Below, in pieces: positions 37,139 through 44,900 of a stretch of DNA of 64,000 nt. The translations under genes and the position numbers were made by a program. A model generated the notes under the pieces. The model saw nothing but the letters and a program-made list of their open reading frames with translations. It ran no database searches and was not told where the DNA came from. The stretch's first letter is position 1; each line of letters starts with the position of its first letter. This DNA is from Hymenobacter sp. YC55 (GTDB lineage Bacteria; Bacteroidota; Bacteroidia; Cytophagales; Hymenobacteraceae), in contig NZ_JARNTX010000002.1 of NCBI RefSeq assembly GCF_029433095.1, forward strand, positions 558,001 through 622,000, in the 5' to 3' direction.

Positions 37139-39129
37139 GAAAGATACTGCTAGTAGAGCCGAACTACGCCAACAAGTACCCGCCTATTGGTCTTATGAAG
37201 ATTGCAACATATCATCGAGCGCTCGGTGATAATGTTCGCTTTTTTAAGGGTGATTTGAAGGATTTAGTTATTCAACAACTCTACGAGGAGTGTTTGGATG
37301 CTTTGATAGAAATTGACAGTGAAATTAATTGGCAATTAAAGCAAGCTGACATAAAAAAATATATTAAAACTAAAAAATCAAACCTGCTTTTCGATATAGG
37401 TACTCAAAATAGCAAGTTTGAATTTTTACTTCAACACAGGCTTGAGGATTTTGCCGATATTTTCAAAAAGAAGAGATACGAAAAAAAACCTCTATATGAC
37501 CGTATATACGTTACAACTTTGTTCACTTTCTACTGGAAAATAACAGTCGAAACAATTCATTTTTGTAAAAAGCTTGTAAAAAATGTTAATGAGCTTCATG
37601 TTGGGGGAGTTCTTGCTTCTCTCTTGCACGAAGAACTAGAAGCTGAAACAGGAATAAAACCCTCCCAAGGGTTACTTGACCAGCCGGGTATGCTCGACCC
37701 CAATAATCCAATAGCAGCTAATTTGGTTATTGATAACTTGCCGCTTGATTATTCTATTTTAGATGAGATTGACTACGAATATCCAACTCGTAGTGCGTAC
37801 TTCACCTTCATGACAAAGGGGTGTACTCGTAAGTGTGCCTTTTGTTCCGTTCCAATTTTGGAGCCTACTTATAAACCTAAAATTGAAACTATTGACAAGT
37901 TTAATGATATAAAATCTCGGTTTGGTGACCAGCAAAACTTATTGCTAATGGATAATAATGTTCTGGCTTCACCTAAGTTTCTAGAAATTATAGAAGATAT
38001 AAAAAGTATGGGCTTCTATAAAGGAGCTACTTATGTTGAACCTAATCAATTAGATATTGCGATACGCAACCTTGCTGATGGCTACAATAATCGTGGTTCC
38101 TTAAGACGTACACATCGACTTGTTAATGCATTGGTAGGGCGGCTAAAGAAAGATGTTGCCCAAAACTATTACAATCTCCTTACTGAATACCATGTGGTAG
38201 ATTTTGAATCTACCACAATTGAAAACTTGTTGACTTTGTACCCCTTAATTAAGGATACATACGAGAAATACAGGTCCAAATCTCCAAAGATGCGTTACGT
38301 TGACTTTAATCAAGGCACTGATTGTCGTTACGTGACTGAGGAAATTATGGAGAAGCTAAGCGAAATCCCTATTCGTCCACTTCGAATAGCTTTCGATTAC
38401 ATAGGTTTGAAAAAACAGTATGTTTCTGCTGTTCGATTAGCTGCTAAGTACGGAATACGAGAGTTGTCTAATTATATTCTATATAATTTTAAAGATAAGC
38501 CGGAAGACCTTTGGCTGCGTTTAAAAATCAATATTGACTTGTGTAAGGAGCTTGATGTAGCAATATTTTCCTTCCCAATGAAGTATATCCCTTTATTTGG
38601 TGAAGAGGCAAAGCATAGGGATTTTACTGGGCAGCATTGGAATAAAAAGTTTGTTCGCGCTATCCAGTCCATTTTGAACGTCACAAAAGGAATAGTCGCA
38701 CCTGCTTCAAAAGGTGAGGCTCGCTCATTCTTCGAAAAAGCCTTTGGAGAGTCTTTAGAAGACTTCTTCGATATTCTTTATATGCCAGAGACTTATATAG
38801 TCTATCGGTATGTTTTTGAGAATGACCTACAATACACACCTATATGGATGTCAGAGTACAAGAGCCTAAATGTAGATGACCTTGCTACTGCTCAAGCTAT
38901 TATTCAGAAAAATATTTTTACACCTGAAGCAATAGATACATACTATCCTTCAGATGAGGTAAGACATTTCCTACGTCATTATACGATTCAACGTGGTAAT
39001 ATTGAAGCTGGCGACACTGGCTACAAAAAATTGAAGAATCAGTATGACAAGCTTATAAAAGGGGACCAGTTTATAAATCTTACTCTCACTTACGATTTTG
39101 AGGATGATGTAGCAAAAGTTTCCAAATAA
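37135..39129 (+). CDS. Radical SAM protein with B12-binding-like N-terminus
   Basis: A 664-residue protein. The N-terminus (KILLVEPNYANKYPPIGLMKIATYHRALG) has the form of the cobalamin-binding domain found before many radical SAM domains, although the cobalamin-ligating DxHxxG motif is not evident. The 4Fe-4S motif is Cys230, Cys234 and Cys237 in KGCTRKCAFCSVP, followed by LLLMDNNVLASP. The C-terminal 250 residues are unassigned. The start overlaps the GHKL stop in ATGA, so it is translated as part of the operon. Its substrate is unknown; with a nuclease and two ATPases beside it, DNA, a nucleotide or a partner protein are candidates. Confidence 0.82.
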   Translation: MRKILLVEPNYANKYPPIGLMKIATYHRALGDNVRFFKGDLKDLVIQQLYEECLDALIEIDSEINWQLKQADIKKYIKTKKSNLLFDIGTQNSKFEFLLQHRLEDFADIFKKKRYEKKPLYDRIYVTTLFTFYWKITVETIHFCKKLVKNVNELHVGGVLASLLHEELEAETGIKPSQGLLDQPGMLDPNNPIAANLVIDNLPLDYSILDEIDYEYPTRSAYFTFMTKGCTRKCAFCSVPILEPTYKPKIETIDKFNDIKSRFGDQQNLLLMDNNVLASPKFLEIIEDIKSMGFYKGATYVEPNQLDIAIRNLADGYNNRGSLRRTHRLVNALVGRLKKDVAQNYYNLLTEYHVVDFESTTIENLLTLYPLIKDTYEKYRSKSPKMRYVDFNQGTDCRYVTEEIMEKLSEIPIRPLRIAFDYIGLKKQYVSAVRLAAKYGIRELSNYILYNFKDKPEDLWLRLKINIDLCKELDVAIFSFPMKYIPLFGEEAKHRDFTGQHWNKKFVRAIQSILNVTKGIVAPASKGEARSFFEKAFGESLEDFFDILYMPETYIVYRYVFENDLQYTPIWMSEYKSLNVDDLATAQAIIQKNIFTPEAIDTYYPSDEVRHFLRHYTIQRGNIEAGDTGYKKLKNQYDKLIKGDQFINLTLTYDFEDDVAKVSK

Positions 39130-39148
39130 ATACGGAAGTTATTAACGC

Positions 39149-39231
39149 GACCCTCTTCAATAATTGCAGGCTGAAGGTTTTCCAAACGACCGTTTGGAAA
39201 ACTTTCAGCCCATCATTGATTAAAGAGGGTC
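39149..39231. terminator. Nested palindrome ending the four-gene operon
   Basis: Inner arms of 20 bases (39,169-39,188 and 39,191-39,210, one G-T pair) around a 2-base centre, enclosed by a perfect 9-base outer pair (39,149-39,157 and 39,223-39,231). It lies between the radical SAM gene and a convergent gene, whose last codons are in the right outer arm. Probably a bidirectional terminator. Confidence 0.75.
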
Positions 39232-39771
39232 ATCATCAGTAGTAAGCTCCACCGGAGTTAGGGGCAGGGGAGAAGAATTACTGGCATAAAGGGGAAGTAC
39301 ATCTTCTCCTAGTAGCAATGCCAATGTATAGCGGAGGCGGGCAGCAACGCTCTCCTGCTTGTACAACCACTCTAAGTACCCTCGATTTGTCCCGAGCATG
39401 TCTGTTAGCGGTTTGCCCTTGAACTTGCCGAATGGCATAGTCTCCACGAGGGTGCAGGGATTCTTCAACCAGTCGAAAAAATCATCTCGGCGGACAGTAT
39501 ACCAGAGGGGCGTACCAGCAAATCGGTACGAATACAAAGTGTACCCCCAATTATCGGATTGGCTTTTGAGAGACAAGTACATCTCCGGTGTATTGGGTTG
39601 CACGATAAGCACCATGTGTTCTACATCTGAATAGTAGTACATGACCCGATGTTTTCGTAGGGCATTTTCAACGGCGCGAATGGCTGCGTCACGGCGCTGC
39701 TTGCGTTCCTTTTTCAAGGTGGCTTTAACGCATTCGCAAAAATCTTTGGTTAGGCAATTAGGACAAGTCAT
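39220..39771 (-). CDS. Protein with C-terminal DUF3820 / ExoX-tail domain
   Basis: About 183 residues from the chosen ATG (MTCPNC). An upstream ATG at 39,822 is also in frame. The N-terminus has a CPNC...CEC cysteine cluster that could bind zinc, followed by a basic helix (LKKERKQRRDAA). The C-terminal MPFGKFKGKPLTDML...YLEWLYKQ is the small domain found at the end of exodeoxyribonuclease X and in DUF3820 proteins. The middle is unassigned. The gene has chromosome-like G+C, unlike the operon it converges on. Confidence 0.7.
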   Translation of the reverse strand: MTCPNCLTKDFCECVKATLKKERKQRRDAAIRAVENALRKHRVMYYYSDVEHMVLIVQPNTPEMYLSLKSQSDNWGYTLYSYRFAGTPLWYTVRRDDFFDWLKNPCTLVETMPFGKFKGKPLTDMLGTNRGYLEWLYKQESVAARLRYTLALLLGEDVLPLYASNSSPLPLTPVELTTDDDPL

Positions 39772-39853
39772 AAGGAGAAAGCTTAGAAGTGGAGAAGGGT
39801 GTCGTCTAGGATAAGCATCCATAGCGAAGCATTAGCTGTGGTTTCTTTTCGGC

Positions 39854-40207
39854 TTAGGCACCAATTTCATTAGCCAACTTTTTCATCCGGCGAATCCAAC
39901 ACTTCACCTCTCTTAAGACTTGCTGGGGCGTTTCGCCGGGTTCACTTTGCCCTAAAACGACGCGCTTGAGGGCAAAGCTCAACCAGAAGAGCTTGGTTTG
40001 CTGTCGTGCCCGGACGAGTAAGTCTAATTGCAGCAGGCGACGTACTTTCCTGTTTTTTTGGAAGACGAGCAGGCGGTCCTGCATGTCGAGCAATTCACAG
40101 CCTAAGGCGTGGGCTTGTGGGTCTGCCATGTGAGGGTAGGTCGGGTACCCAGTTTCAAATCGTAGCATTGTGTAAGGGGTTATAAGGAAACCGTTCGTCG
40201 ATTTCAC
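39854..40207 (-). CDS. Hypothetical basic protein
   Basis: A 117-residue protein that I do not recognise; the ATG 13 codons in (MLRFETGYP) may be the true start. It is mostly helical and basic (FQKNRKVRRLLQLDLLVRARQQ, then VLREVKCWIRRMKKLANEI). It lies 82 bases upstream of the DUF3820-like gene on the same strand and is divergent from the polymerase-like gene, so it could be a small replication or control protein of the element. Confidence 0.55.
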   Translation of the reverse strand: MKSTNGFLITPYTMLRFETGYPTYPHMADPQAHALGCELLDMQDRLLVFQKNRKVRRLLQLDLLVRARQQTKLFWLSFALKRVVLGQSEPGETPQQVLREVKCWIRRMKKLANEIGA

Positions 40208-40546
40208 CCCTTATATTCTGCCGCTGCATTTTGTTGAAAATAATTTTTATCGATACAATTAAAATTAAATCGAATAATTATTTATGTAGAAATATATCGC
40301 TTGTTTTGAGTATAAAGCGTTGATATTTAAAGTATTATGATGTAGAAATGTGCCTGTAAATATTTATGCCTGTGTTTTTTTAATAATTATTTACTGCATT
40401 GCTTTGGTGGTAAAATTAATTTATGTGACGTAAGAACATGCTGGCGTACAGGGCTTTATTTCGCGAAATATTTATTCGTGGGGTCCAACTTTTTTCTACA
40501 AACCACTATAATTCTCGCCAAGCTCGTCAGGGGTTATCTGACCGGG
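40208..40546. other. AT-rich region with direct repeats, candidate replication origin
   Basis: No gene. The stretch 40,220-40,440 is strongly AT-rich and contains direct repeats: AATAATTATTTA at 40,273-40,284 and 40,382-40,393, and ATGTAGAAAT at 40,284-40,293 and 40,340-40,349. A perfect 14-base palindrome (TATTTCGCGAAATA) is at 40,457-40,470. Such a region next to a polymerase-like gene could be an origin of replication for the excised element, but the repeats are too few to call iterons. Confidence 0.35.
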
Positions 40547-40623
40547 GCAGCGGGAGTTTTTACAAGTGATTTTCTCCCGCTGCGTTCCAACCCGCCAAAA
40601 AATTACTTCTGGCTGTGGAACGC
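40547..40623 (+). promoter_or_regulatory. Structured leader of the polymerase-like gene
   Basis: Two successive hairpins just before the start codon. The first has perfect 10-base arms (GCAGCGGGAG at 40,547-40,556 with 40,574-40,583). The second has perfect 8-base arms (GCGTTCCA at 40,582-40,589 with 40,616-40,623). They share two bases, so they compete at the junction. This could control translation or termination before the gene. Confidence 0.5.
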
Positions 40624-40641
40624 CGGTAAAAAAATCACTTT

Positions 40642-42288
40642 ATGGCTATTCACCACAAACTGCTGGTGCCCACGCGCATCAACATTCCTCAGCTCCTTGC
40701 CGCCCTCGGCTACGACCAGCGGTACATCAATGACCATCAGGACAAGTACCACTACATCCTGCACAAAATTTTAGAGCAACGGATATTCGATTCCAGCATT
40801 GAGGCAGAGGGCTATTCGCCCCTGCATCTGGATACGCTCCGCACCTTTCTTGGGCGCCGGTACGCGGACGCCATTCTCAATGAGTTGGTGGTGCTCGACA
40901 TTGTCCAATGCGACTTTATTAAGCTGTATGGCGAGAAAGGGCAGAAAGCCTATGGCTACCGCATCAACCCCGCGTTGGCTTCCAAAGCAAGCTTGCAGCC
41001 TGTGTCGAAAAAGGTCTTCGACAAAAAGCTCCGCGACGCCGCCTACCGCTACAAGCAAAAGTGGTCCAAAACCATTCTGTGGAAGAACCTTACGCAGCTT
41101 GGCATTCGGGACAAGGAAGCCTACGCGTTCATCGACGCCAAATTGGAAACCTCGCGGATGATGTTGCTGGAATACGAGAGGGCGCTGACACAGGTAATTG
41201 ATAGGAATAATACCGCGCAGGTCAGGGATGTATACCGGGAAGTATATAACTCCTATTCGGCAAAGGAGGACAGGTTTAAGGCAAAGCACACCACATCTTC
41301 CTCCTCTTTTCCTTCTTCATCAGTTTACTCTCTTATTCCGGTACAGTTAATAGAAAAGGAGCTACAACTTAAAAGCAATCAAGGGATTACGTTGCGTAAC
41401 TATCTTGAGAGCTTATTGCTAAATAAGTATAACGCGGACGAGCAGAGTATCCGGCTTATTGCTGAAAACGGGTATTTCATCGAGCAGCCTGACCTCACCA
41501 GCCGCGTTTTCACCAACCTGAGCAATCTGAGCGGGGAACTACGCCAGTTCCTCTTTCACAAGCGGCTTCCCGGAACGCTGGTGAATCTCGACATCCGCAA
41601 TAGCCAGCCTTACCTCTTGTCGCTACTGCTCGCGGACCAATACGCTGGGCATTCCCTGCCGGCGACGGTGGCGAACTACATCAACTTGACGGCTGAGGGT
41701 AAATTCTACGAACGTATGATGGAGCTAGTGGGAATGAATCCAGATGCCATCACCAAGCGCAGCCGGAAGGAATTCAAGAAGACCTTCTTTGCCAAGATAT
41801 TCTTCTGCTCAACCCATTATTCTCGGCGGACTCCCGAGGGAAAGGCATTTCGCCAACATTTTAGAGAAGTAGCTGACATCATCGACGCTTACAAAGGAAA
41901 AGCGCACGAACAATTGGCAATAACCATGCAGCGTCGGGAAGCAAGTATTATTCTAAAGGTTATTGGGTCGGAATTACAAAAGCGGGGTATTTGGTTTGCC
42001 ACCATTCATGATTCGGTAGTGGTGATGCCAGAGCATGAGGAGCAGGTAAAAGAACTAGTACGGGTCTCTTTCAAGAATGCGGTGGGAGTAGCCCCAACTG
42101 TAGAATCCGAGTACTTGAGTGCGGACGTTAATCCTGTCCGCGCAAAAGGATTGGCGGATGCGGTACTGCTGAAGCAAAGCGAAGTGCTCCTCAACGAGGC
42201 GGTAAGGGAGGATACTATTGACCTCCATACACTCGCTTCGCTGGTCAACGACATTTCAACAAGCTGGAATAATTTCTTTGATGATTAG
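40642..42288 (+). CDS. Divergent family-A-polymerase-like protein with winged-helix N-terminus
   Basis: A 548-residue protein. Residues about 10-110 look like a winged-helix DNA-binding domain (RRYADAILNELVVLDIVQC, then QKAYGYRINP). A linker with a Ser-rich run (218-227) follows. The C-terminal half has motifs in the order of a single-subunit palm polymerase: LVNLDIRNSQPYLLSLLL (Asp317, motif A), RKEFKKTFFAKIFFC (motif B-like, 375-389) and ATIHDSVVV (His456-Asp457, motif C), with an EASIILKVIGSEL helix before motif C as in Pol I. There is no 3'-5' exonuclease domain. It may be the replication protein of the element. The start ATG is after the two-hairpin leader. Confidence 0.6.
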   Translation: MAIHHKLLVPTRINIPQLLAALGYDQRYINDHQDKYHYILHKILEQRIFDSSIEAEGYSPLHLDTLRTFLGRRYADAILNELVVLDIVQCDFIKLYGEKGQKAYGYRINPALASKASLQPVSKKVFDKKLRDAAYRYKQKWSKTILWKNLTQLGIRDKEAYAFIDAKLETSRMMLLEYERALTQVIDRNNTAQVRDVYREVYNSYSAKEDRFKAKHTTSSSSFPSSSVYSLIPVQLIEKELQLKSNQGITLRNYLESLLLNKYNADEQSIRLIAENGYFIEQPDLTSRVFTNLSNLSGELRQFLFHKRLPGTLVNLDIRNSQPYLLSLLLADQYAGHSLPATVANYINLTAEGKFYERMMELVGMNPDAITKRSRKEFKKTFFAKIFFCSTHYSRRTPEGKAFRQHFREVADIIDAYKGKAHEQLAITMQRREASIILKVIGSELQKRGIWFATIHDSVVVMPEHEEQVKELVRVSFKNAVGVAPTVESEYLSADVNPVRAKGLADAVLLKQSEVLLNEAVREDTIDLHTLASLVNDISTSWNNFFDD

Positions 42289-42374
42289 AAGGACTGGTAT
42301 TTTCCTTTCAGCATCCTAATTATTATCATCGAGAAAAGCCGGGGTCAATTAATATATGAGTGGCTGATGGGACC

Positions 42375-42403
42375 TTGTTTCATTTATGTTATAAATGAAA
42401 CAA
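42375..42403. repeat. Perfect palindrome before the second recombinase gene
   Basis: Arms of 13 bases (TTGTTTCATTTAT and its complement) around a GTT loop. It lies between the polymerase-like gene and the single-domain recombinase gene. It could be a terminator, an operator, or the recognition site of that recombinase. Confidence 0.6.
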
Positions 42404-42524
42404 TCATTATTTTGCAAATATCTGTTTTTTAGGGCTTTATGTGAAGTGGGGAGCCCTGAACAATAATGTTGTTTCAAAAACAGTTCAGGTCATATATAAA
42501 CGAAATTACATCCAGACCCAAAGC

Positions 42525-43133
42525 ATGTCATACACCAGCCGCAAAACCGAAACAGCGCCCTTAGCGTGGGGTGAGTTTGAAACACTCATCGCCAAGCTGG
42601 TCACGGATATTCAGGTACGGAGGAAAAAAAACCGCGCCCGGATGTTGATGGGAGCTGCCCTCGGGACATTTTGCGGCTTACGCGCCGGGGATGTACTAAA
42701 GCTGCGTTGGCAGGACCTCGTGGGAAGAGCCACGCTCGTACTGCAAGAGCAGAAAACCGGTAAGCAGCGGAATATCACTCTCAATCCCCGACTTCAGGAG
42801 CTTGTTGGATTTGCTTACGAAGCAGTAGGTAAGCCTGAGGGGCAGTCCTACATCATGAGCAATGGGCGGTCAGAGGGAAAAAAGCCCATATCCATTCAGT
42901 TTTGGAATAGGGAGATAAGCCAGATACTTCACGAGTACGGGATTCACACTCTCAATCCTTCCTCGCATACCTTCAGGAAGACGTTTGGGCGCAGGGTGTT
43001 CGAATTGAACAACCGGAGTGAAGAAGCCTTGATTGTATTGAGTCAGATTTTCGGGCATACATCTATCTCAATTTCAAGACGCTACATAGGGATTCAACAG
43101 GAGCGCATAGCAGATATCTATCTCTCTATTTAA
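42525..43133 (+). CDS. Single-domain tyrosine recombinase
   Basis: A 202-residue recombinase that consists only of the catalytic domain. Arg53 in GLRAGDVLKLRW, Lys80 in EQKTGKQR, His148 and Arg151 in SSHTFRKTF, His178 in IFGHTS and the nucleophile Tyr187 in SRRYIGI make a complete active site. There is no core-binding SAM-like domain, as in the small Fim/Hbi-type invertases. The frame is open 84 bases upstream but the added residues are not family-like, so the ATG at 42,525 was taken. It could resolve dimers of the excised element or invert a nearby site. Confidence 0.85.
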   Translation: MSYTSRKTETAPLAWGEFETLIAKLVTDIQVRRKKNRARMLMGAALGTFCGLRAGDVLKLRWQDLVGRATLVLQEQKTGKQRNITLNPRLQELVGFAYEAVGKPEGQSYIMSNGRSEGKKPISIQFWNREISQILHEYGIHTLNPSSHTFRKTFGRRVFELNNRSEEALIVLSQIFGHTSISISRRYIGIQQERIADIYLSI

Positions 43134-43320
43134 AACGGGAGATGGCGGGAAGTGTAAGAAATTATAGCGTGGCTTCGGTTCCGATATTCGGCGAATGTCG
43201 CCGAGATTCAGACTAAGACATGTTATTCTCAACGAGTACCGGTGCGAAGTACAGCCGCACGCGGCTACTGCTTAGTTCGACCCCAACCTGATGGAAGGTG
43301 CTGTCGTGCGCAATTGACGC

Positions 43321-43517
43321 ATGAGCGCGCAGGATTTGCTCTACCATGACCCCGAACAGCACAATGCCGAGCTGTTCGGAACGTTGTACTACGTCGAAGC
43401 TGGCAGCCGAAGAAACTGGTTCGCCACATCGTCCAGCAGCTCAGCGAATCGCCGCCCCACTACGCCGTTCAGTTGACCAGCTCCTACGCCTACATCGGCG
43501 TGTGCGCCGAGAACTAG
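43321..43517 (+). pseudogene. Frameshifted small gene
   Basis: From the ATG at 43,321 the frame reads MSAQDLLYHDPEQHNAELF then GTLYYVEAG, after which it turns into low-complexity Ser. From about 43,410 a different frame reads KKLVRHIVQQLSE then YAYIGVCAEN to a stop at 43,517. The two parts join smoothly if one base is gained or two are lost near 43,400-43,410, giving a product of about 65 residues. So this is either a broken small gene or an assembly indel. I do not recognise the product. Confidence 0.45.
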
Positions 43518-43585
43518 CATTTTACAATGAGGGTCAGTAGCTCCCCAGAACCCTGTAACCCCTGCGAATACGCGCAGTACCACCA

Positions 43586-44191
43586 ATGCCCATGAACAAG
43601 TCCCGCCGCTGGTTGCGCAATCTAATGCTGGGAAGCTTGGTTTGCATTGGGCTGTTTATTGCCATGCTCGCCACGCCGCTGGGGCGGGTATTCGACCGAG
43701 CCATCAGCGGTCACTACAATGGAATGACCGTTCGCTACCTGCGCGACGGAAAGCTTAGTTGGGGAGAACGGGTACAGTTCATTGCCTTGTACAAGCTCAT
43801 CGCCTACGCGGGCTATGTTGTGTCGCCGGAGGGTTCCGCCGTTATAAGCCACTTTCTCTGGGAAGGCAAGGGCAAGGACCTATACCTCACCAACACGTAT
43901 ATCCGAACGTCACCCGTTATTACCGAGCAGTTAGCCACCATGAAAGTAGGAGAAGTCCGGCGGGTAAGCTTCAAGATGGCGGCGGATTATCGCCTTGCTT
44001 GTGCCCTAAATCCACTGAATCTACGCAAGGAAAAAGACCGCGTGGTAATCTGGCAGCGCATTGTATTTGCTCACGAAAATCGCACCTACACTCGCCTCGA
44101 GTACGGCTTGGGCAGTATTCTCCTGCTTGACGCTGCTACCCATACGCTGAAGCCCACGCCTTTCACAGCCTACTGTAGCTGGAACTATTAA
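43586..44191 (+). CDS. Hypothetical membrane-anchored protein
   Basis: A 201-residue protein that I do not recognise. After a basic start (MPMNKSRRWLRN) comes one hydrophobic segment (LMLGSLVCIGLFIAML, residues about 13-30), so it is probably anchored in the inner membrane with the rest outside, or is an uncleaved export signal. The remainder alternates strands and helices. An ATG two codons further is an equally good start. It lies alone in the right part of the element, with chromosome-like G+C. Confidence 0.6.
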   Translation: MPMNKSRRWLRNLMLGSLVCIGLFIAMLATPLGRVFDRAISGHYNGMTVRYLRDGKLSWGERVQFIALYKLIAYAGYVVSPEGSAVISHFLWEGKGKDLYLTNTYIRTSPVITEQLATMKVGEVRRVSFKMAADYRLACALNPLNLRKEKDRVVIWQRIVFAHENRTYTRLEYGLGSILLLDAATHTLKPTPFTAYCSWNY

Positions 44192-44417
44192 TGGAGTATC
44201 GGCTCCCAAGGAGTTGAAACCCGGAAAATTTAGTTCTGGGCTAGCTCAAAACGGACCATTTATGAGTGAAATATGTCGAAATAATACCCTACACACGCTA
44301 CACAGTGGGCGACAGGTTTTCACAATCACAAAAAGTAAAATAATTAATGCCGTTCACCACGACATCAAATAGGGGTAAATACCGGCAAAGTGTAAAAACT
44401 TATTTCTACACTTTGCT

Positions 44418-44855
44418 ATGACCACGCTGGCGATGCGATGGAGCCGGGATGCAGTCGGCGAACTCCTTCTAAGTAACAAGGAGGAATTGCAGCTACCAGT
44501 TTTTTGCGACGCGTGTGGCGATTTAACTCTAGGGGTGCCGAAACTGGTATTTCCCCGAAAATATAAAACTATCGAAGTGTTCTTGGAGTGTCCGATACAT
44601 GGACTGACACTGCCTGTGGTGCGAGTTTCTGGTTTACCAGAATCCTACCGGCTTTTCCACATAGCAGTGAAACACGCGGGCTTTATACCCTCCACGATGA
44701 CGGGCGAAGTGGTGGCACGAGTGAAAAAGCGAACGGACTACTTTTTTGTAGTTGCTAAATGTCGGCGCGAAGCATTCATTCGGGCTCGTGAGCGGGTACA
44801 AACGCAGAACAAGCTGGGTATTGCTCGTTATTTCGTTGATGGGACTCAGTACTGA
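44418..44855 (+). CDS. Hypothetical protein with possible zinc knuckle
   Basis: A 145-residue protein without a known family. CDAC at about residues 31-34 and CPIH at about 59-62 could bind one zinc. The C-terminus is basic (VAKCRREAFIRARERVQ). The start ATG lies 5 bases after a TACACTTTG string that resembles, with one extra base, a Bacteroidota -7 element, so transcription from it would place the start too close and another promoter is likely. The next gene follows after 45 bases and may be cotranscribed. Confidence 0.6.
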   Translation: MTTLAMRWSRDAVGELLLSNKEELQLPVFCDACGDLTLGVPKLVFPRKYKTIEVFLECPIHGLTLPVVRVSGLPESYRLFHIAVKHAGFIPSTMTGEVVARVKKRTDYFFVVAKCRREAFIRARERVQTQNKLGIARYFVDGTQY

Positions 44856-44900
44856 AGATATTTATTGAGCTGAGAGGCTATTTGCACAAGCTGCACAATA

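Noticed and set aside
37135..39129. Viperin-type antiviral radical SAM enzyme
   Set aside because: Too long, with a B12-binding-like N-terminus and none of the viperin sequence pattern around the cysteine motif.
43346..43540. 64-residue + strand frame (MTPNSTMPSC...)
   Set aside because: Arg/Pro-rich shadow reading; the two protein-like frames around it point to a frameshifted small gene instead.
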